Shown one piece after another: positions 1 through 8,794 of a stretch of DNA of 64,000 bases. The position numbers and the translations under genes were made by a program. A model generated the notes under the pieces. That model did not search any database. It saw only the letters and a list, made by a program, of their open reading frames with translations, and was not told the DNA's origin. This stretch comes from Thalassobaculaceae bacterium (lineage in GTDB: Bacteria > Pseudomonadota > Alphaproteobacteria > Thalassobaculales > Thalassobaculaceae). The stretch covers positions 60,354 through 124,353 of the forward strand of contig JARGOG010000004.1 of the NCBI GenBank assembly GCA_029212785.1. Reading direction: 5' to 3'. The stretch's first letter is position 1. Each line of letters starts with the position of its first letter.

Positions 1-1049
<1,049 letters not shown>

Positions 1050-1085
1050 TTCTGGTCTCCTCGACCGGCATTCTCGTTCGCGCTT

Positions 1086-1112
1086 TTGGCACTCTCCTGT
1101 CGAGAGTGCCAA
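1086..1112 (-). promoter_or_regulatory. CIRCE operator (HrcA binding site) of groESL
   Basis: A perfect inverted repeat is present: TTGGCACTC, a 9-base spacer, then GAGTGCCAA. It matches the CIRCE consensus (TTAGCACTC-N9-GAGTGCTAA) in all positions but the symmetric third base. It lies 36 bp upstream of the groES start. In alphaproteobacteria the repressor HrcA binds such elements and releases them on heat shock; no hrcA gene is in this window. Confidence 0.95.
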
Positions 1113-1229
1113 GCGGCTCGCCATAAGTGGTGCGCCGAGGTCTCGGTTACGATGTCTAAGTTTGTAGAATGTCCTAAGTTCGACAAACGTCTCTGGATGT
1201 GACGGTGACGAGCGCCGAGCGAGACGCGT

Positions 1230-2075
1230 TCACCGCTCGGTCAGTGCGAGCAGGATGTCGGCGTACCAGGTGCAGTTCAGGCCGAGAGCCTCGTCCTGCT
1301 CAAGGTCGCGGGATCCGAGATCGAGCCGCGAGGAATGGATTCCGAGCAGCAGCCACGGCACGTCCTCGAGATCGGATCTGCGACCGGTGTGCCGTCGATC
1401 CACCGGCATCACGACCGGGGCGCCGCTGGTGCCGCGGTGGGTACGCGCATCGGTCAGAAAATATCCCTGGCCCTGAAACCGCAAACCGAAGGACGAGGCG
1501 AGAGCGGCCTGCCGGACCACCGGCATGTGGTGCAGGGTGTCGTGAAACCCGAGTGGATACCCGACGACCATCAGGGTGCATCCGACCTCGACCCGGTCGG
1601 TGGCGCCGACCAGATTGTCGGGCGTGAAGGCGCGGTAGGCCGTGGTGTCGGGCAGGGCGTTCCGGTCGATGGCGATCACCGCCACGTCCACCCGGCCTCC
1701 GCCGTCGACGCCATCCCGCCAGAGCGGCTGGCCGTCGCGGTACAGTGGGATCGAGAAGCCCGTCGAGGCGGCGAGGTTGCAGTCGTCTGTATGCAACTCG
1801 ATCAGGATCCGGCTGGGATTATGGCCGCTGATCGCATCCCGCAGCACGTGCCGGCTGGTCACCAGGAAAAGCCCGGTGTCGCGCTCGAAGAAAAAGCCAC
1901 TGGCATTGGTCAGATGGATCTGACCGTCGTAGGTGGATAGGCGAAGCGCCGTCAGCAGGATCGGCTCGCTGGTGCGTTCGGTTGGCCCTTTTTCCTCATC
2001 GGCGGCGCTCAGCGGGAGGCCTTCGGCGGGCTGATCGTAGGTGCCGCCGACGAGGTCCGCTGTGGGGTCGTTCAT
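1230..2075 (-). CDS. Trypsin-like serine peptidase, third gene of the hflKC operon
   Basis: This 281-aa protein has a chymotrypsin-fold peptidase domain. The likely catalytic triad is His76 in SRHV, Asp130 in VDVAVI and Ser217 in GTSGAP. No PDZ domain follows, and the N-terminus is polar with no signal peptide, so it is not an ordinary DegP/HtrA and may be cytoplasmic. The start codon overlaps the hflC stop as ATGA, giving hflK-hflC-peptidase as a tightly coupled operon. In many alphaproteobacteria a DegP-type periplasmic protease occupies this place. A role in membrane-protein quality control with HflKC is inferred from context only. Confidence 0.85.
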   Translation of the reverse strand: MNDPTADLVGGTYDQPAEGLPLSAADEEKGPTERTSEPILLTALRLSTYDGQIHLTNASGFFFERDTGLFLVTSRHVLRDAISGHNPSRILIELHTDDCNLAASTGFSIPLYRDGQPLWRDGVDGGGRVDVAVIAIDRNALPDTTAYRAFTPDNLVGATDRVEVGCTLMVVGYPLGFHDTLHHMPVVRQAALASSFGLRFQGQGYFLTDARTHRGTSGAPVVMPVDRRHTGRRSDLEDVPWLLLGIHSSRLDLGSRDLEQDEALGLNCTWYADILLALTER

Positions 2076-3076
2076 TGGGTCGCCGCAGGTTGCGGCGGAG
2101 CGCCCCCGGTCGGGAGTGCTTCCAGTCCCTTCAGAAGCCCGAACAGGTCGCTGTCGGTCGACAGCACGAGCGTCGAGTTCTCGGCGATGATCGAGCGGTA
2201 GGACTGCATCATCCGCGTGAACTCGTAGAACGCGACCGATTCGGGCGACTGATTGTAGGCGTCGGCATAGATCGCCGAGGCAGTGGCGTCGGCCACGCCG
2301 CGAATCTCCTCGACCGCCCGATAGGCTTCGGACTGCACCTTGTTGAGGTCCCGCACTCGGTTACCCCGGATACGGGCGGCCTCTCCGTTGCCTTCCGACA
2401 GGAAGCGCTCGGCGATCTGCCGGCGTTCGCTGATCATCCGGTCGTAGATCTTCGGGCGCACACTTTCATTGTAGTTGATCCGCTTGAAGCGGATGTCGAG
2501 CAGTTCGATGCCGAACACCTGGACCTTCTCGGCGGCAGCCTCGAAGATCTCTTCCTCGACCAGCTTGCGACCCTTCTGGATCGGCACCAGCGCGCCAATG
2601 TTCTGCGCCGTCTCCACATCGGACAGGACCGTGTCACGCAGCGGCTCCCGGTCCTTGGTCGTGCGGATGATCTCGATCAGCTCGTGCTTGGCGACCGCGT
2701 TCCTTGTTTCGCTGCCGAGAATGTCGTCCAGGCGCGACTGCGCGCTGCGCTCGTCGCGCAGTCGCAGGAAGTACTGAAGCGGGTCGGTGATGCGCCAACG
2801 CGCGAACAGGTCGACGGAGATGTAGAGCTTGTCCTTGGTCGGCATGTCGGACGGGCTGCCGTCCCATTCCAGGACCCGTTTGTCGATCGGATTGACGTCC
2901 TGGACGAACGGGACCTTGAGCTTCAATCCCGCCGTTGTGACCGGCTCGCCCACCGGCTTGCCGAATTGGGTGATGATGACCTGTTCGACTTCGGTGACGA
3001 CGTAGACGGCGCTGGAGACCACGTAGAGGCCGGCGAGTACCGCCACGACGGCGGCGATCATGACGATCCGTTTCAT
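2072..3076 (-). CDS. hflC: HflC, FtsH-associated SPFH/prohibitin-family protein
   Basis: HflC, with HflK, forms a large membrane cage around the AAA protease FtsH and modulates its activity. The 334-aa protein has one N-terminal membrane segment (about residues 5-27), then a band-7/SPFH domain starting at VTEVEQVIITQFGKP, with the family stretch ISVDLFARWRITDP and an Ala/Glu-rich coiled coil around SERRQIAERFLSEGNGEAARI. The start overlaps the hflK stop as ATGA, and the stop overlaps the next gene's start in the same way. Length and layout are normal. Confidence 0.95.
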   Translation of the reverse strand: MKRIVMIAAVVAVLAGLYVVSSAVYVVTEVEQVIITQFGKPVGEPVTTAGLKLKVPFVQDVNPIDKRVLEWDGSPSDMPTKDKLYISVDLFARWRITDPLQYFLRLRDERSAQSRLDDILGSETRNAVAKHELIEIIRTTKDREPLRDTVLSDVETAQNIGALVPIQKGRKLVEEEIFEAAAEKVQVFGIELLDIRFKRINYNESVRPKIYDRMISERRQIAERFLSEGNGEAARIRGNRVRDLNKVQSEAYRAVEEIRGVADATASAIYADAYNQSPESVAFYEFTRMMQSYRSIIAENSTLVLSTDSDLFGLLKGLEALPTGGAPPQPAATQ

Positions 3077-4143
3077 CGCGGGACTCCAAGGCCGGGGGTG
3101 AGGTTCATCAGCGGCAGGATGCCGGACAGGTTGCCGTCGACGATCACGGTCGACCGGATGGTGGGCATGACGTCCTGCATCGTCTCGATATAGATCCGTC
3201 GGCGGGTGACCTCCGGCGCCTTGAGATACTCGGCGAACAGCGCCCGGAACCGGGCGGCATCACCTTCGGCCTCGTTGATGCGCTTCAACCGGTACCCGTC
3301 GGCCTCGCGGATCCGCTGATCTTTCTCGCCTTCGGCCAGCGGGATCACCTTGTTGTAGTCCCGTCGCGCCTCGTTGATCAGCTTCTCCTTCTCCTGCTGG
3401 GCCTGGTTGACCTCGTTGAACGAGGCCTGGACCGGCTTCGGCGGATTGATGTTCTTCAGTTGGACCTGGTCGATGCTGATGCCGAGCGCGTATTTCACCG
3501 TCAGGGCCTGCATCTTGGTCAGCGCCTCGGACTCGATCTCCTGGCGGCCGACCGTGATGACCTCGTCCACGGTGCGGTCGCCGACGACCTCGCGCATGAC
3601 GGATTCCGACGCATATCGGAGGGTCTCGCTCGGGTCGCGGACCTCGAACAGGAACTTTCTCGGATCGGATATCCGGTACTGGATCACCCATTCGACCAGG
3701 GCGGCGTTCAGGTCTCCGGTGACCATCTCGGTCTCACGGGAGCCATCGCGCGGGCGCGATCCCTGATACGGATCGTTTGCCCCTGGAGTAGTGAATCCGA
3801 ACTCCTGCTTGAGCTGCCGCTTGACCGGCACGATCGTCACGATGTCGACCCCGAAGGGGACCTTGAAATGGAGGCCCGGCGGGACTTCGCTGAGATATTT
3901 GCCGAACCGCTGAACCACCGCCACGGAATCGCTCGGGACCGTGTAGTAGGCCGTCCAGGCACCAAACGCGGCGAGGGCGCATGCGGCAACCAGCGATGCG
4001 ACCCGCCAGTTTCCACCACCCGGCAGCAGTCGACGCAGGCGTTCCTGCGCCTCCTGGATCATCTCCTCCACATCCGGGCTCGGCGGACGAGGGCCGCGTC
4101 CCCAAGGTCCGTCGCCGCCGGGGCCGCCGTTCGATGATGACAT
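3073..4143 (-). CDS. hflK: HflK, FtsH-associated SPFH/prohibitin-family protein
   Basis: HflK is the partner of HflC in the FtsH-regulating membrane complex. The protein begins with a Gly/Pro-rich cytoplasmic tail (MSSSNGGPGGDGPWGRGPR), then one membrane segment near residues 45-65, the SPFH domain (VVQRFGKYLSEVPPGLHFK), a long charged helix (NEARRDYNKVIPLAEGEKDQ) and a C-terminal part ending at GLGVPR. I chose the ATG at 4141-4143 (356 aa) because AAGG is suitably spaced upstream; an in-frame GTG at 4152 would add three residues but leaves no room for a ribosome site. It is the first gene of the hflK-hflC-peptidase operon. Confidence 0.95.
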   Translation of the reverse strand: MSSSNGGPGGDGPWGRGPRPPSPDVEEMIQEAQERLRRLLPGGGNWRVASLVAACALAAFGAWTAYYTVPSDSVAVVQRFGKYLSEVPPGLHFKVPFGVDIVTIVPVKRQLKQEFGFTTPGANDPYQGSRPRDGSRETEMVTGDLNAALVEWVIQYRISDPRKFLFEVRDPSETLRYASESVMREVVGDRTVDEVITVGRQEIESEALTKMQALTVKYALGISIDQVQLKNINPPKPVQASFNEVNQAQQEKEKLINEARRDYNKVIPLAEGEKDQRIREADGYRLKRINEAEGDAARFRALFAEYLKAPEVTRRRIYIETMQDVMPTIRSTVIVDGNLSGILPLMNLTPGLGVPR

Positions 4144-4296
4144 GTCAAACACCTTTCCGTAGCGCGATCGCCACGTTGTGATCTGCGGGGCGCGTGACCG
4201 ATGCTACGGGCGCCGCGCTCCGGGAAGTCGATATCGGGGCAATTCGTCGGCGCCGGCCGGTCATGTACGACCGCGGGCGCCGGACCGGTGCCCTGC

Positions 4297-4575
4297 TCAG
4301 TCGCGAACCGTCGGTCCGAGATCCGCTTCCGTCAGGACGTAGGCGGACTGGCGGCCACGGGCATAAGCCGCCCGCGCCGCCGCGTGGATCCGGTCGATAT
4401 GGCGATCGAAGTTGCGCAGCAGCTCCGCTTCATGCTCCGCCGCGGGGACGGACCCTCCGAGGGCGGTCGCCTCCACGAAGAAGGAGATCTCCATCGACTG
4501 GTCGTATCCCCAGAAGCGGACGCGATCCCGGGTCGGGTCGAAACTGCGCGATGCATTGGGAAAATTAAGGGGCAC
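4297..4575 (-). CDS. Small DUF1488-like protein
   Basis: A 92-aa protein whose opening VPLNFPNASRSFDPTRDRV, followed by RFWGYDQSMEISFFVEA, matches the small DUF1488 family of proteobacteria, whose function is unknown. I favour the GTG at 4573-4575 because the family similarity begins there and GAAGG lies about 7 bases upstream; an in-frame ATG at 4632 would add 19 residues without similarity. The C-terminal half is a charged helix (NFDRHIDRIHAAARAAYARG). No membrane segment or signal peptide is visible. It sits alone between the hfl operon and another very small gene. Confidence 0.75.
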   Translation of the reverse strand: MPLNFPNASRSFDPTRDRVRFWGYDQSMEISFFVEATALGGSVPAAEHEAELLRNFDRHIDRIHAAARAAYARGRQSAYVLTEADLGPTVRD

Positions 4576-4635
4576 CGCACAGCCTTCGGAGTCCGAACCG
4601 GGCGACAGCCAGCGTCCGGCGGGTATCGGCATCGT

Positions 4636-4782
4636 TCAGGACTTGGGCGCGGCTTTGTTTGCCGGGCCCATGGCGTCCTTGCTCGGGTCGATCGTGGGAG
4701 AGGGCTTCGTAGCCTCGGTTGCCGGAGCCGCATCCGACTTCTTCACGTCGCCGGAACTTTTCCAGAAGCTTTTAAATGACAT
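4636..4782 (-). CDS. 48-aa hydrophilic small protein, unknown function
   Basis: A complete short reading frame starts at the ATG at 4780-4782, with AAGGTG about 7 bases upstream, and ends at TGA 4636-4638. The predicted protein opens MSFKSFWKSSGDVKKSDAA and is rich in Lys, Ala, Pro and Ser (mid part PATEATKPSPTIDPSKD, end PANKAAPKS). It has no hydrophobic segment and looks intrinsically disordered. Codon third positions are mostly G or C, like neighbouring genes, while the DNA just upstream (4790-4930) is strikingly AT-rich and could hold its promoter. I do not recognise a family. Confidence 0.5.
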   Translation of the reverse strand: MSFKSFWKSSGDVKKSDAAPATEATKPSPTIDPSKDAMGPANKAAPKS

Positions 4783-4785
4783 AAG

Positions 4786-4930
4786 AACACCTTGGTAAAA
4801 CTTGTTTATATTTACATAATTACAATAACAACAAAATAAAAATAGTCAATGTGCTTTTGTATGGAAATATTTATTTATTATCGTTGAGTAAATTGCTCGT
4901 AGATTTAAATGCTCGAGTCAGACCGACTTT
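4786..4930. other. AT-rich intergenic segment
   Basis: About 140 bases between the 48-aa gene and the transglutaminase-like gene are strongly AT-rich in an otherwise GC-rich window, with runs such as AATTACAATAACAACAAAAT. I see no convincing gene. It may supply the promoter of the small minus-strand gene at 4636-4782, or be a remnant of foreign DNA. Confidence 0.4.
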
Positions 4931-4990
4931 TGGCTCGGTAGACCGGCGCCGCCTACCGGTGCAAAGGCATTGGATCCGGTTTCGGCCGCT

Positions 4991-5830
4991 TCATCGGGAT
5001 GTCACGACGGCTCCCTGGTCGCCGTCACCGGCGTCGAAGGTCCACACGCGAAAATCGGACAGGAGGCCAGGTCCGAAGATCTGAGTCATCGCCACATCCG
5101 CCGCGTCACGGCCCTGTGCTATGAGCACTCGGCCGATGCGCGCGGTATTGTTGCGCGGGTCGAAGGTCCACCACCGGCCGCCCATATAGACTTCCATCCA
5201 TGCGGCGAAGTCCGGAACGCCATGGGGCAGGGGCGCGCCGATGTCGCTCAGATATCCAGTGCAGTATCGGGCCGGAATGTTGAGGCAGCGGCAGAACGCG
5301 ATCGCCAGGTGAGCGAAATCTCGACACACGCCCTGGCGCTCGTGGAACGCTTCGGACGCGGTCCGCGTCGCGCGGGCCGACTGGTATCCGAAGGCGATAT
5401 GCTGATGGACGAAGTCGCAGATCGCCTGGACACGCTCCCGGCCGAGCGGAAGCGGGCCGAATCGACGCCAAGCCTCGTCCGAGAGCAGGTCGGTGTCGCA
5501 GTATCGGCTGCCTTGCAGATAGACCAGCGTATCGTCGGGAAGATCCTGCACCCGGTGCTGCAAAACGTCAGGCAGGGCGGGGTCCGGCTGGCCGAGATCG
5601 CGAATCACGGTGTTCGTACCGATCGTAAACCGGCCTTCCGGTGCGACGAACCGGCTGCACCAATTGCCGAACAGGTCATGGTACCCGGTCACCTTGACGA
5701 GAGGGTCAGTGAGCAGAATGTCGGAGGATTCGAGATCCTCGACCCGCGAGTAATGCACATTCAGCAACGTGACGATCGGCGTCTCCTGCGGGAGGTCGAA
5801 GGTCAAATTGCATCCGATGCTGATCCGCAT
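4991..5830 (-). CDS. Transglutaminase-like superfamily protein with catalytic His replaced
   Basis: A 279-aa protein with an N-terminal beta-rich domain (about residues 1-110) and a transglutaminase-like cysteine-peptidase domain. The Cys motif is RQGVCRDFAHLAIAFCR with Cys169, and the Asp motif is GGRWWTFDPRNN with Asp224. The position that normally holds the catalytic His in a D-x-H-A-W motif reads DFAAW (residues 207-211), so Ala209 replaces His; the codons GAC TTC GCC GCA TGG are clear. Activity is therefore uncertain, unless this subfamily uses another residue. The ATG at 5828-5830 is chosen; an in-frame TTG at 5845 is possible. It is a single gene with no obvious partner. Confidence 0.85.
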   Translation of the reverse strand: MRISIGCNLTFDLPQETPIVTLLNVHYSRVEDLESSDILLTDPLVKVTGYHDLFGNWCSRFVAPEGRFTIGTNTVIRDLGQPDPALPDVLQHRVQDLPDDTLVYLQGSRYCDTDLLSDEAWRRFGPLPLGRERVQAICDFVHQHIAFGYQSARATRTASEAFHERQGVCRDFAHLAIAFCRCLNIPARYCTGYLSDIGAPLPHGVPDFAAWMEVYMGGRWWTFDPRNNTARIGRVLIAQGRDAADVAMTQIFGPGLLSDFRVWTFDAGDGDQGAVVTSR

Positions 5831-5885
5831 TTTAAAATCATCCAATGTTGGGGGCGGTTAGGTTGATCGTCTAGTTCCGGGGACG

Positions 5886-6164
5886 TCAGGAACTCCCGCG
5901 GAGTGCGTCACCCTGCTCGGCATCGACAGTTGCGTCGTGTTCGAGAGCCGCGTCCAGCTCGCTTGGCTCAATCCACACGGACTCTGTCAGCCCCGGGCGG
6001 TTCAGCTTTTGGTGTAGGTAAATCAGCACCTTAATTCTGCGAAACGCGACGAATGACATGCCTGTCAGCTGTTCCTCGTCCGTCTCAGTCAGGTAATCGC
6101 CAGCGGGAAGCGCGCTCGGAAGTCCAGGGAGCTGGAAAGGGTGTCGAAAGGTGACGGTCTCCAT
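5886..6164 (-). CDS. Small conserved hypothetical protein
   Basis: A small acidic protein (92 aa from the ATG at 6162-6164) opening METVTFRHPFQLPGLPSALP and continuing AGDYLTETDEEQLTGMSF. It resembles an unnamed small-protein type I associate with alphaproteobacteria, with a pattern of FxxPFxLxGLxxxLPAGxYxxETDEE; I cannot assign a function. An in-frame GTG at 6182, preceded by GAGG, would give 98 aa. No membrane segment is visible. It is 55 bp upstream of the transglutaminase-like gene on the same strand, so the two may be co-transcribed. Confidence 0.65.
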   Translation of the reverse strand: METVTFRHPFQLPGLPSALPAGDYLTETDEEQLTGMSFVAFRRIKVLIYLHQKLNRPGLTESVWIEPSELDAALEHDATVDAEQGDALRGSS

Positions 6165-6600
6165 GCGGGTTCGCGTCTCCACTCAGGACCTCACAATTTT
6201 TAAGACGATGCGGCTTTCCAGGAGCTCACTGAAACCGGCGTCGCGGTCCGGCGGTCATCTGTGTGCTGCAAGAAAATCGGAGCGGCGGCTTCAGAAATAA
6301 ACGTCGCTAGAAGCGTATCTGGCGATGAAAGAAAATATTTCAACTAGGAATTATTTATCGGATAGGAATGCCAATAACATGTCTCCGCAATATACCTCGA
6401 CTTGGCTACAGTTTTTCGAAGCGGAGTCTCTGGGCGGGAGTGGAGCGAAACAGGATCACGGCATCGCGGTTCCTGGCCGCGCGGGCGGTCGTCCTCATCA
6501 GACACGGCAAGGACGGCGCACCGGCGGTGGAGGATTACCGTCCGGTAGACGGTTTTCCCGCCGAACCAAAGGCGCGGGCCTGATGCCGCCGGAGGCCGGA
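6165..6600. other. Intergenic region, partly AT-rich, with one doubtful small frame
   Basis: About 430 bases between the small minus-strand gene and the 3' end of gntR. Bases 6290-6415 are AT-rich and look non-coding. From about 6440 a plus-strand frame with G/C-ending codons runs to a TGA at 6581-6583 (possible GTG start at 6440 after GGGCGGGA, giving 47 aa ending PVDGFPAEPKARA). I could not recognise it and treat it as unproven. Confidence 0.4.
6440..6583 (+). CDS. Doubtful 47-aa reading frame
   Basis: The frame starts GTG GAG CGA AAC and ends at TGA 6581-6583. Codon third positions are mostly G or C, as in real genes of this window, and a GGGCGGGA stretch lies just before the GTG. The predicted protein (opening MERNRITASRFLAARAVVLI) matches nothing I know. 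It could equally be a remnant of a longer gene, since the same frame stays open leftwards to 6368. Confidence 0.25.
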   Translation: MERNRITASRFLAARAVVLIRHGKDGAPAVEDYRPVDGFPAEPKARA

Positions 6601-7338
6601 CTACACGCGCTGTCGGATCACGCTTCGGACGGAGTATCGGCTCGCTGGATATAGATTCAACGAAACCTCGAACGTCGCGCCCGTGTGGGCGACGTATCGG
6701 CGGCTTACCATCAACGCGGCAGTCTCCGCGTCTGCGCTCAGGAGCTTGGCGTATTCGGCGGGGAGGTCGGTCGCAGAGACCTCCTGCTCGACATAGTCGA
6801 GGCGCAGCTGGTTCTGGTCCATGACCATCTCGTAGATCGCCTCACTGCGGTGATGGACGGCGTCCCGGTCGAGCTTGAACTGCTCCGGCACCAGGATTTC
6901 CGACCAGCAGAGTTGCTTGCCATAGGCTCGGGTCGCGCGGACACCGGCGATCCTGAACCACCGCTTTCCGGGTAATTTGGAGAATCCGCCGATCGTCCCG
7001 TCAACGATTGAGGCGAAGCCCTCGTGATGGATATTGAGCTGGGTGTTCTGGGCGAAATCCAGCAGCCCTTTCAGATCACGCAGACTGTGAACGTATGGCG
7101 CGACCGGGCGGTCGGCGAGAACGACGGTTCCGGTCTTGCGTCGGCGTCCGAGCATGCCTTGTTCGGCCAGGAGCTTCAGGGCCTCGCGGATGGTGTGCCG
7201 GCCGACGCCGAAGCGATCCTGCAGTTCCATTTCGGTCGGGAAGCGCCCGCCCACCGGGAATCGGCCAGAACGGATTTCCTCGGTCAGCAGTTCCGCAAGG
7301 TCTCCGTGCCGAGAGGAAGAGGCCGGCTTGTCGGTCAT
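6601..7338 (-). CDS. GntR-family regulator with UTRA ligand domain (HutC subfamily)
   Basis: A 245-aa transcription factor. Residues 10-80 are the winged-helix domain (motif GGRFPTEMELQDRFGVGRHT, then IREALKLLAEQG), and the rest is a UTRA effector-binding domain ending YSVRSVIRQRV. It is divergent from the CoA-transferase gene at 7569 across a 230-bp region with several TTCGAA/TTTCAAA palindromes, so it probably controls that operon and itself. The effector is likely a substrate or intermediate of the island's pathway. Length is normal for the family. Confidence 0.93.
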   Translation of the reverse strand: MTDKPASSSRHGDLAELLTEEIRSGRFPVGGRFPTEMELQDRFGVGRHTIREALKLLAEQGMLGRRRKTGTVVLADRPVAPYVHSLRDLKGLLDFAQNTQLNIHHEGFASIVDGTIGGFSKLPGKRWFRIAGVRATRAYGKQLCWSEILVPEQFKLDRDAVHHRSEAIYEMVMDQNQLRLDYVEQEVSATDLPAEYAKLLSADAETAALMVSRRYVAHTGATFEVSLNLYPASRYSVRSVIRQRV

Positions 7339-7384
7339 TGAGTGCGATGCCTGTCAGGTCCAAAGGTCGTGCAGGATAGGTCAG

Positions 7385-7475
7385 CAATTTGAAACCGCAA
7401 AGCGCGACCGCTGCGAGCATCGGTTTTAGGCAATAAATTCGAATAATTGAGGTTGATGTCGCGTATTTCAAATTG
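7385..7475. promoter_or_regulatory. Inverted-repeat pair in the gntR/CoA-transferase divergent region
   Basis: CAATTTGAAA at 7385-7394 and its exact reverse complement TTTCAAATTG at 7466-7475 are 71 bp apart. Between them lies ATTCGAAT at 7437-7444. The right arm overlaps a -35 element (TTGAGA, 7473-7478) of the CoA-transferase promoter. The spacing would suit two bound repressor dimers joined by a DNA loop; this is inference. Confidence 0.5.
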
Positions 7476-7515
7476 AGATCGGTGGAGTGGCGTTATATAT
7501 GGTTCGAACAAATAA
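7473..7515 (+). promoter_or_regulatory. Promoter and candidate GntR operator of the CoA-transferase operon
   Basis: TTGAGA (7473-7478) and TATATG (7496-7501) are separated by 17 bp. Immediately after lies TTCGAACAAATAA (7503-7515), which would cover the transcription start. The same 13 bases recur at 13267-13279 upstream of the dehydrogenase/TRAP operon, again just after the -10. GTTCGAAC is a palindrome with the GT...AC half-sites typical of GntR operators. Confidence 0.7.
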
Positions 7516-7568
7516 GCGCCTGGTCGGTTTTCCCATCGAAACGGCCGAACCCTTACTGGTAGGTTTCA

Positions 7569-8762
7569 ATGCTCGATCGCGTTCTCGCCGGAATCAGGGT
7601 CGTCGACCTCACCCAGAACGTTGCCGGTCCGTATTGCACCCAGATCCTCGGCGACCTGGGGGCGGAAGTCATCAAGGTGGAACGGCCCGGCCGTGGCGAT
7701 GACACGCGCGATTGGCGGCCGCCGGAAATTGGCGCGCAATCGGCGACTTTCCTCGCCTTCAACCGGAACAAGCGCAGTATCTGCGTCGACCTCGATCAGC
7801 CCGACGGCGTGCGGATCGTGAAGGATCTGGCGGCCTCGGCCGATGTCCTGGTGCACGCCCTCAAGCCGGGGAGTGCCGAGGGGCGCGGGCTGGGTTTCGC
7901 CGACATCGAGGCGGTCAATCCGCGGTTGGTTTATTGCGCCATCAGCGCGTTTGGCGGAGTTGGGCCGATGAGCGGCCTGCCGGGATACGATCCGCTCATG
8001 CAGGCGTTTTCCGGGATCATGAGCACCACCGGCCGAGAAGGCGACGATCCGGTCCGTGTCGGGGTGTCGCTGATCGATATGGGAACTGGCATGTGGGCGG
8101 CAATGGGCATCATGGGCGGGCTCATGCAACGGGCCCAGTCGGGAAAGGGAATGCTCGTGGAGGCGAGCCTGCTCGAGACCGGCGTGGCCTGGATGACGGT
8201 CTTTGTCGCGGGCTATCTCGCGACGTCGCGGGTGCCGAAGAAGCTGGGGTCCGCCATGGCGATGGCGGCGCCTTACGAGGTCTTCCGAACCGCTGACGGC
8301 CATGTCTTCCTGGCGGCGCCGAACGACGCGCTGTTCCGGCGGGTCTGCGCCGGCCTTGGTGCGGCAGACCTCGCGGCGGACGAGCGGTTCGCGACGAATC
8401 CGGCGCGCGTGGCCAACCGTGAGGCGTTGCACGCGGCAATCGAGGAGGTCACGTCCCGGATGGCGACCTCGGATGTGGTTGCCGGCGTGCGCGAAGCGGG
8501 CGCTCCCTGCAGCGAGTTGAACGATGTCGGCCAGATGCTGTCGCACGATCAGGTTCGCGCCGTCGGGATGGTGACGGATCTTCCGGTGGAGGGTGCGCCG
8601 GACCACAAGGTCGTCGGTCTGCCGCTGAAGGCCAACGGGGCCCGTAGCGGCGTGCTCCAGCCACCGCCGGCGCTCGGCGCGGACACCTCGGAAATTCTTC
8701 GGGGGCTCGGGTACATCGAGGACGACATCGCCCGCTTGACCCAGTCCGGCACTGTCGCCTGA
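7569..8762 (+). CDS. CaiB/BaiF family III CoA-transferase
   Basis: A 397-aa enzyme that moves coenzyme A between carboxylic acids through an aspartyl-CoA anhydride. The N-terminal Rossmann part has VVDLTQNVAGPYCTQILGDLGAEVIKVERPG; the catalytic Asp is Asp141 in GLPGYDPLMQAFSGI, followed by the GVSLIDMGTGMWAAMGIMGGL segment. It is the first gene of an operon with an acyl-CoA dehydrogenase 32 bp downstream, then an MmgE/PrpD protein. This suggests activation of an imported or produced acid to its CoA thioester. The donor and acceptor acids cannot be read from sequence. Confidence 0.94.
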   Translation: MLDRVLAGIRVVDLTQNVAGPYCTQILGDLGAEVIKVERPGRGDDTRDWRPPEIGAQSATFLAFNRNKRSICVDLDQPDGVRIVKDLAASADVLVHALKPGSAEGRGLGFADIEAVNPRLVYCAISAFGGVGPMSGLPGYDPLMQAFSGIMSTTGREGDDPVRVGVSLIDMGTGMWAAMGIMGGLMQRAQSGKGMLVEASLLETGVAWMTVFVAGYLATSRVPKKLGSAMAMAAPYEVFRTADGHVFLAAPNDALFRRVCAGLGAADLAADERFATNPARVANREALHAAIEEVTSRMATSDVVAGVREAGAPCSELNDVGQMLSHDQVRAVGMVTDLPVEGAPDHKVVGLPLKANGARSGVLQPPPALGADTSEILRGLGYIEDDIARLTQSGTVA

Positions 8763-8794
8763 CGGGCGATGCAACTCGACGTGAGGATGAGTCC

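Noticed and set aside
6325..6654. 109-codon plus-strand frame overlapping the end of gntR
   Set aside because: AT-rich first half, poor codon pattern in the second half, no ribosome site and it runs into the regulator gene.
7566..8774. A 402-codon minus-strand frame over the CoA-transferase
   Set aside because: Antisense shadow with no recognisable domain; the plus-strand gene has family motifs and a ribosome site.
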